From assembly GCA_003165615.1 (NCBI GenBank), contig PLWR01000347.1, positions 6,234 to 26,284 on the forward strand: a DNA stretch of 20,051 nt. Reading direction: 5' to 3'. The notes below the pieces were generated by a model. It did not search any database, had not been told where the DNA came from, and saw only the letters and a program-made list of their open reading frames with translations. Positions 6,697 to 12,929 of the stretch are shown here, in pieces. Position numbers and translations under genes: made by a program. How positions within the stretch are numbered: position 1 is the first letter of the stretch; the number at the start of each line of letters is the position of its first letter. Source of the stretch: Acidobacteriota bacterium (GTDB lineage: Bacteria; Acidobacteriota; Terriglobia; UBA7540).

Positions 6697-7299
6697 TCAA
6701 CGACCCTTCGGCAGAAGGGTCAGCACTCCTTCTGCGCCCAAGAAGGTATGGGTGAATCGAAAGGTCTTATATTCCCGCCCCCCCAAAATGCAGGATTCGT
6801 AATCGTCCTTAGATCGAATGAATTTGCCTCGATCAAGTTTGCAGAGCGCCCATGCCTGCGGACGCCTCCAGGCCGCCTTGGGCAGTACGGGGTCAAACAG
6901 GACTGCCTGTCCACCGGGCCGCGTGACCCTGACCATCTCCCCGACGGTCTCGCGGGCCACGGCGTCCGGGAGATGATGGAGCAGACTAGAACTGAACACC
7001 AGGTCAAAAGAATCTGCCGGAAATGGCAAGACTGCGGCCGAAGCCGTGACGGACAGGTTACCGCCGTCGCGAAATTTCTTTGTGTAGGCCTGGCAGAGAT
7101 CAAGCCCCACAGGCTTCATGCCGAAATTCCATAGGAAGGAGGATGGTCCGCATCCGACGTCGAGAACTTTCGCCGGGGTCGGTGCCTGCGCAAAAGTCCG
7201 GGAAAGATGCTCGCTAATGATGCGGACATTACCGGGAGCCAGGACGGCCTGTGACATTCGATAGACCAGGGGTATCTCCAGAACCCGGTAAATGTTCAT
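6697..7299 (-). CDS. SAM-dependent class I methyltransferase
   Basis: A 200-residue Rossmann-fold methyltransferase. Motif I is VLDVGCGPSSFLW (45-57), the acidic end of strand 2 is GLDL (65-68), motif IV lies around DSFDLVFSSSLLHHL (96-110), and VRVTRPGGQAVLFDP (123-137) is the usual post-II region. It looks like the Methyltransf_11 group; the substrate is unknown but is probably a sugar or lipid-linked sugar given its neighbours. The ATG at 7299 overlaps the upstream GT-C stop as ATGA, which supports this start over the longer open frame to 7440. A G7 tract (6778-6784) lies inside the gene, and a perfect 8-bp hairpin covers its last codons. Confidence 0.85.
   Translation of the reverse strand: MNIYRVLEIPLVYRMSQAVLAPGNVRIISEHLSRTFAQAPTPAKVLDVGCGPSSFLWNFGMKPVGLDLCQAYTKKFRDGGNLSVTASAAVLPFPADSFDLVFSSSLLHHLPDAVARETVGEMVRVTRPGGQAVLFDPVLPKAAWRRPQAWALCKLDRGKFIRSKDDYESCILGGREYKTFRFTHTFLGAEGVLTLLPKGR
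6702..6721 (-). terminator. Perfect 8-bp hairpin at the end of the methyltransferase gene
   Basis: GACCCTTC and GAAGGGTC pair perfectly around a 4-base loop. In the direction of transcription (minus) the stem overlaps the final codons of the methyltransferase, and the bases after its stop include a short ATTTTC stretch. It may be an attenuator between the methyltransferase and the downstream GT2, where a 150-base gap follows. No long T-run is present. Confidence 0.35.
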
Positions 7300-9017
7300 G
7301 GCTTCTCGCCCGCTTCCGCCACCCCAGGATAGGGCGACAACCTTGGAGGCGCAAGGTCTGGTTCCGCCAGCCAGATACGCCTTTGCGCGAAGTAGCGAAT
7401 TAACCCGGTATTTCCGGAGTCGCCCATGTCCCGCGCCCAAACCACCTTTGCCTTATCGATGTCCGCTCGGTTATTCACCCACTCATTGCTGGTGTCATGG
7501 TACTGATTGTAACGGACGATGACAAGATGTTCTCCTGGCAATCCCTCTAATCGGGCTTGAGCCTTGGCAAGGTCAAGGTTCTGGAAATGCTCTGCCTCCC
7601 AGGTGTTGTGCCAATTGACGGGTGTCGGAATGTGCAGTTGAGGCGCGAAGGAACGCACCAGAAACAGGAGGACGCAGATGGCCGGTATTGCCCGCACCAA
7701 CCCCAGCCCGGCACGCTTTCCGCGCCAATGCCACAGCCGCAAGTGCCGCATGGCTTGGAGCACTAACGCGTAGAGGGCAGCGGTCATGGGAGCCGCGTAG
7801 TGCGGGAGGAAATAGACGGGCAACGTCATGCCGATGATCGTTGCGCCGCACACTGCTACCAGAAATCCCGTTTTGCCCGCCACCGACTGGCGAAGAAACT
7901 GCCGGGGACTCGCGATCAACAACACCACAAGGGGAAGCACAAGCACCGGCCCGAAGTAGAAACCGTAGAAGTCCGAGGCCTTTTCCGAAAACCAATACAA
8001 GGGATGCCGGCGGGCTTGAAAGTAATCGTACACCTCCCAGTCGCGTAGGAAGAATTTCGCCATGACCGGGTGGTTATAGTGATGAGTGAGGTTGAGAGGC
8101 TGCCAGGGAAAAGGCGGTACAGCCGGATATGTTCGCATGTAAACCAGGTAGGGTGAAACGAAGGGGCTGCCGGTGGTGCGCCAGAAATAATAGGCCATGC
8201 CCCCGGCCGCCGCCGCCAGGAGAAGGCCCATCGGCAATACGGTTCGTAAAAGCGAGCGTTGCAGGGGTGGGCCCTTTGCTCCCAGCATCCAGACGCAGAG
8301 CGCCGCGCCCACCGGTAGGCTGAAAAACAGACTCTCGTAAGGCCGGGTGTTGGCCAGCAGGGCCAGCCCCAGGCCCATCAGCAGGGAATCCCGCAACCTT
8401 TGGTAACGTTTGATCCTCGGCAGGGCTCCCATGACAAGCGCCCCGCCGATTGCCGCCAAGGCGCCTAAACAGTAAGAGTTCGCCCAATAGCTGAAAGTGC
8501 CAAGCCGCATAACGGCCAGCAACCCACCCAGCAGAGCCCAACCCGGCGGCAACCAGCCTTGCAACATCCAGCAAATCGCTGCGCACATCGCGCCTGAGCA
8601 AAGCCACACCCCCACATAGGGGTGCCCCCCGATCACCTGCCCCAGCGCCAGAACCAAGCCCTGGGCGGGATGGAACAACCCCACATACGTGGGCTTTAGG
8701 ATAATGTGGAAGGTCTCAAAGTGGATCCACATCGGGGGAGTCGGGTTCGCCAGGCGGCCGTGTGCGAAAGTGTCACCCATCAAGAGGTAGGTGAACTCAT
8801 CGTGGATGCCGGGTTGCGGGACCGGCAAGTTGGGCAACAGGGCCACGCGTAGTCCCAAAGCCAGGACGGCCACCACAAAGATAGCCAAGGTGCGCCTCTT
8901 AGCCAGGCGGCTCAAGTACAGTTGCGCGGCCTCAATCCACCCGGTGGGAGAACTGGGAAGGAAATACGTGGCCACCACCACGATGGCCACCAGAATATAT
9001 TCGAAGAAGAAGAACAT
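7296..9017 (-). CDS. GT-C type integral membrane glycosyltransferase (ArnT/GT39/GT83-like)
   Basis: A 573-residue multi-spanning protein with many hydrophobic helices, starting with an N-terminal helix (MFFFFEYILVAIVVVATYFL). The first large loop carries IHDEFTYLL with acidic residues at 73-74, as expected for the catalytic loop of GT-C enzymes that use polyprenyl-phosphate sugars. HFETF and LFHPAQGL follow, and NTRPYESLFF lies mid-protein. The last 100 residues (from about HIPTPVNWHNTW) are soluble and probably periplasmic, with VIVRYNQYHDTSNEWV. It would transfer a lipid-linked sugar on the outer face of the inner membrane. It is the first gene of the minus operon, and its stop overlaps the methyltransferase start. 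Donor and acceptor are unknown. Confidence 0.78.
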   Translation of the reverse strand: MFFFFEYILVAIVVVATYFLPSSPTGWIEAAQLYLSRLAKRRTLAIFVVAVLALGLRVALLPNLPVPQPGIHDEFTYLLMGDTFAHGRLANPTPPMWIHFETFHIILKPTYVGLFHPAQGLVLALGQVIGGHPYVGVWLCSGAMCAAICWMLQGWLPPGWALLGGLLAVMRLGTFSYWANSYCLGALAAIGGALVMGALPRIKRYQRLRDSLLMGLGLALLANTRPYESLFFSLPVGAALCVWMLGAKGPPLQRSLLRTVLPMGLLLAAAAGGMAYYFWRTTGSPFVSPYLVYMRTYPAVPPFPWQPLNLTHHYNHPVMAKFFLRDWEVYDYFQARRHPLYWFSEKASDFYGFYFGPVLVLPLVVLLIASPRQFLRQSVAGKTGFLVAVCGATIIGMTLPVYFLPHYAAPMTAALYALVLQAMRHLRLWHWRGKRAGLGLVRAIPAICVLLFLVRSFAPQLHIPTPVNWHNTWEAEHFQNLDLAKAQARLEGLPGEHLVIVRYNQYHDTSNEWVNNRADIDKAKVVWARDMGDSGNTGLIRYFAQRRIWLAEPDLAPPRLSPYPGVAEAGEKP

Positions 9018-9383
9018 GCCACGGTCCGGGACTTCAGTTGCTCTCTGGAATGCCCCCTTTTGTGGTCTCGACCTTCCCAGAATTCACGATGAGGACGGGT
9101 CTATAGCAAAAGGGTGGGTAGTATAGCACGAAGTTTCAGACACGACCCGGGAAGCCGGCAGGTAAACTCGACTATCCATTGCAGTGCAAGGCGTTTGAGC
9201 TTATGCTCCGTGTCGACTGCGAAGTCAAAATGAGCATTCCAGTTGGAACTAATCAATACTGCCCACCGAAAAAGGTAGGGAATCCAACGAATTTCCATGT
9301 AATCTTGTGGTGTGTTGGTGGTCGAGCGTACACCGTGCCGTACTTTACCGACCCATCGGGCTTATACTGCTCCAGGTTTCTTA
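9018..9383. other. Divergent intergenic region, 366 bases
   Basis: Separates the minus-strand glycan operon from the plus-strand GT-C pair. It has no credible gene; the open frames here read as low-complexity. It contains the palindrome/leader block at 9179-9240 and a TATACT at 9363-9368 without a matching -35 element. Confidence 0.6.
9179..9240 (+). promoter_or_regulatory. Second copy of the palindrome/leader block (candidate operator with sigma-70-like promoter)
   Basis: TTGCA-G-TGCAA (9179-9189) plus GGCG matches 1016-1030 at all but the central base. GAAGTCAAAATG at 9221-9232 repeats 1061-1072. TTGCAG at 9179-9184 and TATGCT at 9202-9207 are 17 bases apart, the ideal spacing for a sigma-70-type promoter. 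The palindrome would then cover the -35 region, a common place for a repressor or activator site. Direction and function are inferred. Confidence 0.5.
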
Positions 9384-11021
9384 ATGAACTACAAGCCAAC
9401 AAGTTCACTCTCCCCGGCGGTTTCACCGCGCTCTCGCATGTGGTTGGGAGCGTCCCTACTTCTTGTTGTCTTGCGGGCATTTCCATCCATCTGCTACCCC
9501 ATCGCGCGTGACCAGGCAACGTATTGTTACATTGGCCAGCGCTTGTGGGAAGGGAAGCAGCTTTATCTCGACCTCTGGGATAACAAGCCTCCTGGCATCT
9601 TCTTCCTCTATGCGGTTATGGTGAAGATCCTTGGCAACGTAATGTGGCAAGTGGGCTTGTTGGATATCCTCTGGCTTCTGATCATTTCTGTCTTCATTTT
9701 CAAATTCGCCGAGCGCCATCTGGGAACCGCCCCGGCAGTCATTGCGGTGATCGTGCACGCGACGTGGCGGGCTTGGTCGGGATATTGGGATGCGGCGCAG
9801 CCCGAGAATTTCCTGGTTCTTTTCGTCATCGCAGCTTACTTTCTGTCGAGTTACGAAGGAAAGCCCCGGTGGCTTTATGATTTCCAGTCGGGGATCCTTT
9901 TCGGTGTGGCTTTCTGGTTTAAGTACAATGCCGTAACTTTTGTCCCACTGCTGCTGGTTCTCCCGCATCTCGATTTCAGCCCGCTCGCCATCGGCGCACG
10001 GTTCCCGCGGTTCACCCTTTCCGGCAGGGAGTGGATGAAGCGGGTGGGAATTTGGATAACTGCCTCAGCCTTGTGTATGGCCGTCGTCCTGGGGTATTTG
10101 GCCTGGTTTGGCGCATGGCCGGCGATGAGGGAAATTCAGTTTGAGGTCCTCCCACGTTACAACGCCATGGCCTATGCATGGCCCAAAAGTTACTTTCTCT
10201 TTGTGTTGCAACAGATCAGGGTATACCTCGGCTGGTGGTCAGTGCTGGTGGCGGCGGTGGCCCTCCTGGTAGCGCGGCGGGCTCGCGACCTCAGTGCCAC
10301 GCTGCCGGTATTCCTAGCCACCGCGATGGGACTGATGTGCACGGCCATGCAAGGACGATTGCCGTCCTTCGCTTTTGAAACTTGCTTTCCCTTTTTCGCC
10401 ATGCTTTGGGGCTACTTGGCGGTGAAAGTGTTCCAGGGATTTCGCCATATCTCGCGGCAGTGCTGGAGCCGTGGATTCCGCCTGGCCGCTGTCCTGGTTT
10501 GGATTGTTCTTGCCAACTTGGTTTATTTGCCGCTGCCCGACGAAGTCGTGCAGTTCAAGCTCGACGTCTACAACCTGAAGTCATGGTACACCGACCGCGA
10601 TTCTTACTATCGAAACTACCCCTGGGCGCGTCCCATCTCGCACTTCGATGGCCAGATGCACGTGATCAAGTATCTGCGCGAGAATTCCACGCCAAAGGAT
10701 GGCGTGTTGGTGTGGGGGAGCGAACCGCTGATCTATTTTCTCGCTCAGCGCAATCCGCCCACGCGGTTTGTATCGAACCTGGGGCTGATTTCGCTTTGGA
10801 CGCCGCCTGCCTGGCGCAGGGAACTGATCCGCAACTTGGAAGGAGCGCCGCCCAAGTACATCGTGGTGGCGCGCGAAGACTGGGTGCCGATGATTTCCTT
10901 TAACTTTCTTGATTCCCAGGGCTACCTTCGCGAGCGGTTCCCAGCCCTTTTGGGGTTCGTGACCAGCGGCTATCAAAAAGTCGACGACTATAAGGAATTC
11001 TCCATTTTCCGTCATGACTAA
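9384..11021 (+). CDS. GT-C type membrane glycosyltransferase, paralogue 1
   Basis: A 545-residue multi-spanning protein. After a first helix (WLGASLLLVVLRAFPSI) the catalytic-type loop reads ARDQATYCYIG (41-51) and LYLDLWDNKPPGIFF (60-74), the pattern of bacterial GT39/GT83-like mannosyl or aminoarabinose transferases. GAWPAMREIQFEVLPRY, FETCFPFFAM and a C-terminal soluble domain with VLVWGSEPLIYFL and TRFVSNLGL follow. The next gene shares all these stretches, so the two are tandem duplicates. The ATG at 9384 is chosen because it precedes a normal short cytosolic leader; the frame extends to 9312 without support. No strong Shine-Dalgarno is seen. Its end overlaps the next start by 8 bases. 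Confidence 0.8.
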   Translation: MNYKPTSSLSPAVSPRSRMWLGASLLLVVLRAFPSICYPIARDQATYCYIGQRLWEGKQLYLDLWDNKPPGIFFLYAVMVKILGNVMWQVGLLDILWLLIISVFIFKFAERHLGTAPAVIAVIVHATWRAWSGYWDAAQPENFLVLFVIAAYFLSSYEGKPRWLYDFQSGILFGVAFWFKYNAVTFVPLLLVLPHLDFSPLAIGARFPRFTLSGREWMKRVGIWITASALCMAVVLGYLAWFGAWPAMREIQFEVLPRYNAMAYAWPKSYFLFVLQQIRVYLGWWSVLVAAVALLVARRARDLSATLPVFLATAMGLMCTAMQGRLPSFAFETCFPFFAMLWGYLAVKVFQGFRHISRQCWSRGFRLAAVLVWIVLANLVYLPLPDEVVQFKLDVYNLKSWYTDRDSYYRNYPWARPISHFDGQMHVIKYLRENSTPKDGVLVWGSEPLIYFLAQRNPPTRFVSNLGLISLWTPPAWRRELIRNLEGAPPKYIVVAREDWVPMISFNFLDSQGYLRERFPALLGFVTSGYQKVDDYKEFSIFRHD

Positions 11022-12900
11022 CCCGTCTGCCGAACCCGCTTCTTCGCCGCGCCCAGCCTCGTGGAAGTGGCTGGTGGCAACAATGGCATTTGTTTTCCTG
11101 CGATCTCTCCCCAATCTTCGCTATCTGATCGGAAGAGATCAAGCCACCTATTGCGTCATCGGGCAGGGCCTCCTGCACGGCAAACTCCTCTATCGTGACC
11201 TCTGGGACAACAAGCCTCCGGGAATTTTCTATATTTACGCGCTGATCGTGAAAACCTTCGGCCCGGTGATGTGGTCCGTGGGTGCGCTGGATATCCTGTG
11301 GCTCCTGGTTTTCTCCTGCTGCATCTTCTATTTTTCCCGGCGCTATTTAGGGAACCTGGGCGCAGCGCTCGCGGTGATCTTTTACGCTTGTCGGCACTGC
11401 CGTCAGGGGTACATCCATGCGATCCAGCCGGAAGCCTTCCTGATGCTATGTGTCTTCGCCGCCTGGTTCCTATTGGTGGGAAGTGACCCCTCACCCGACC
11501 TCGTACCTCGGCCACCCTCTCCCCAGGGGAGAGGGGAAGGTCCGGTCTTGAGGGTAGGGCGCTACTTGTCGGTGGGATTGCTTCTGGGTGCGGCATTTTG
11601 GTTGAAGTATAACGCCATCGCTTTTTTCCCCTTCCTGGCGCTGTTACCTTTTGTGGATTTCAGTGGCCTGGACCGCATTCGAAACTCGAAACTTGAAACT
11701 CGAAACTCGAAACACGCAAGCCCCGTGTCGATTTCAGAATCAGGAGATGACGAGGCTCGAAAAGCGAACCTTGAGGCGGGCAAGTTCTGCACCGAGTTTG
11801 AAAGGCCGAGTTTCGAATTTCGATTTTCGAATTTCGTGGGCTTAACGCGCCTGCGCCTGTTGATCTCCTGGAAAGACTGGTTCGGGCGGATGCTGATTGT
11901 GGCGGCAGGTTTTGTTTTTGCCGTCGCGGCGGTCTTCATTGGTTTCCACATTTCGGGCGCGTGGCCGGCGATGAAAGAGGTCCAGTTTGTGGTGCTGCCC
12001 CGCTACGGCGCCATGGTTTTCCATTGGAGTTTCTATTTTGTCTATTGGGCGCTTTGGCAAACCCAGAACCACATGGGAGTCTGGTGGGAGGTCATGCCCG
12101 CTCTCGCCTTGTTGATCGCCCTGTGGCGCCGGGAATTGGGACGCATTGCGCCGCTGACCTTGCTGGCGCTCGCGGGATACATTTCCACTGCGATGCAGGG
12201 ACGCTTCCACCCCTATTATTTCGAAACCTGTTATCCGTTCTTTGCCATGTTTTGGGCCTATGTGGGTGTGAAAACGTTGGAAGGATTCATCCAGCTTCAG
12301 CGAATCTTTGTGCAGCGGCAATGGGCACTCGCCCGAGGCTTGTTATGGGTGGTGTTTGCTAGTCTCGTCTTCTCGGTGCTTCCGGAAGAGAGTGTGCGTG
12401 TTGTCGAACAGTACAGGTTTGCGGCGGACTGGTGGCGGAATCCGGAGGCCTCCTACAAGTCGTATTACTGGCAATTACCGCTGGAAAAAATCGGCGACCA
12501 AATGCGGGTGGTGGATTATCTGAAAGCGAATTCACTGCCCCAGGATGATGTCTACGTTTGGGGCACGGCGCCGCTCATCAATTTTCTGCCCCAGCGGGAG
12601 AGTCCCAGCCGGTTTGTGTCCAACCTGGGTGTAATGTCCACGTGGGCGCCGGAGAGTTGGCGTCAGGAACTGGCCCAAACTCTGGAAGAGAAGCGGCCCC
12701 GTTATGTTGTGGTCGAACGCCACGATATGGTTTCCACGCTCACCTTTACGAACAAGGACTCGGAACAATACCTGCAAGTCTATCCCGCCCTGGCCGGCCT
12801 TTTGCAGCGTCAATACGAGCCGGCCGCCAACTATGCGGATTTTGAAATTTACCAGTTGAAAATGTTGCGCCAACCTTCAGGTCGGCACATGCTGAAGTAG
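11014..12900 (+). CDS. GT-C type membrane glycosyltransferase, paralogue 2, with two in-frame repeat insertions
   Basis: A 628-residue tandem paralogue of the preceding gene. Shared motifs are GRDQATYCVIGQ (40-51), LYRDLWDNKPPG (59-70), GAWPAMKEVQFVVLPRYGAM, YYFETCYPFFAM, VYVWGTAPLINFL and SRFVSNLG. It is about 83 residues longer. The excess is concentrated in two hydrophilic stretches between membrane helices: about 157-180 (PDLVPRPPSPQGRGEG) and about 220-276 (RNSKLETRNSK ... FEFRFSNF). Both are translated interspersed repeats (see separate entries) yet leave the frame open. The overlap with the upstream stop implies coupled translation. Whether the protein still functions cannot be told from sequence, but the conserved motifs outside the inserts are intact. 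Confidence 0.8.
   Translation: MTNPSAEPASSPRPASWKWLVATMAFVFLRSLPNLRYLIGRDQATYCVIGQGLLHGKLLYRDLWDNKPPGIFYIYALIVKTFGPVMWSVGALDILWLLVFSCCIFYFSRRYLGNLGAALAVIFYACRHCRQGYIHAIQPEAFLMLCVFAAWFLLVGSDPSPDLVPRPPSPQGRGEGPVLRVGRYLSVGLLLGAAFWLKYNAIAFFPFLALLPFVDFSGLDRIRNSKLETRNSKHASPVSISESGDDEARKANLEAGKFCTEFERPSFEFRFSNFVGLTRLRLLISWKDWFGRMLIVAAGFVFAVAAVFIGFHISGAWPAMKEVQFVVLPRYGAMVFHWSFYFVYWALWQTQNHMGVWWEVMPALALLIALWRRELGRIAPLTLLALAGYISTAMQGRFHPYYFETCYPFFAMFWAYVGVKTLEGFIQLQRIFVQRQWALARGLLWVVFASLVFSVLPEESVRVVEQYRFAADWWRNPEASYKSYYWQLPLEKIGDQMRVVDYLKANSLPQDDVYVWGTAPLINFLPQRESPSRFVSNLGVMSTWAPESWRQELAQTLEEKRPRYVVVERHDMVSTLTFTNKDSEQYLQVYPALAGLLQRQYEPAANYADFEIYQLKMLRQPSGRHMLK
11487..11536. repeat. C/G-rich hairpin repeat inserted in a coding sequence
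   Basis: CCCTCACCCGACCTCG is followed by a perfect hairpin with arms CCCTCTCCCC (11515-11524) and GGGGAGAGGG (11526-11535) around a single base. It resembles a REP-like interspersed element common in many bacterial genomes (from memory, not searched). It falls where the paralogous gene has a much shorter loop and is read through in frame as a proline-rich peptide. Confidence 0.65.
11678..11836. repeat. MITE-like element with inverted 7-bp tandem arrays inside a coding sequence
   Basis: The left end (11678-11713) holds about five copies of a 7-bp unit close to CGAAACT. The right end (11808-11836) holds about four copies of the same unit type (CGAAATT/CGAAAAT) in the opposite orientation. About 95 bases lie between. 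The whole is absent from the neighbouring paralogue at the equivalent place and adds roughly 55 residues without a frameshift or stop. No transposase is present. Confidence 0.65.
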
Positions 12901-12929
12901 AGTTCAGCGCTACATTGCCAACACCTATT

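Noticed and set aside
10382..10903. Plus-strand frame of 173 codons within GT-C paralogue 1
   Set aside because: Alternate frame of a gene whose main frame has conserved motifs shared with its paralogue.
11678..11836. CRISPR array
   Set aside because: Units are 7 bp, adjacent without spacers and inverted at the other end; no cas gene is present.
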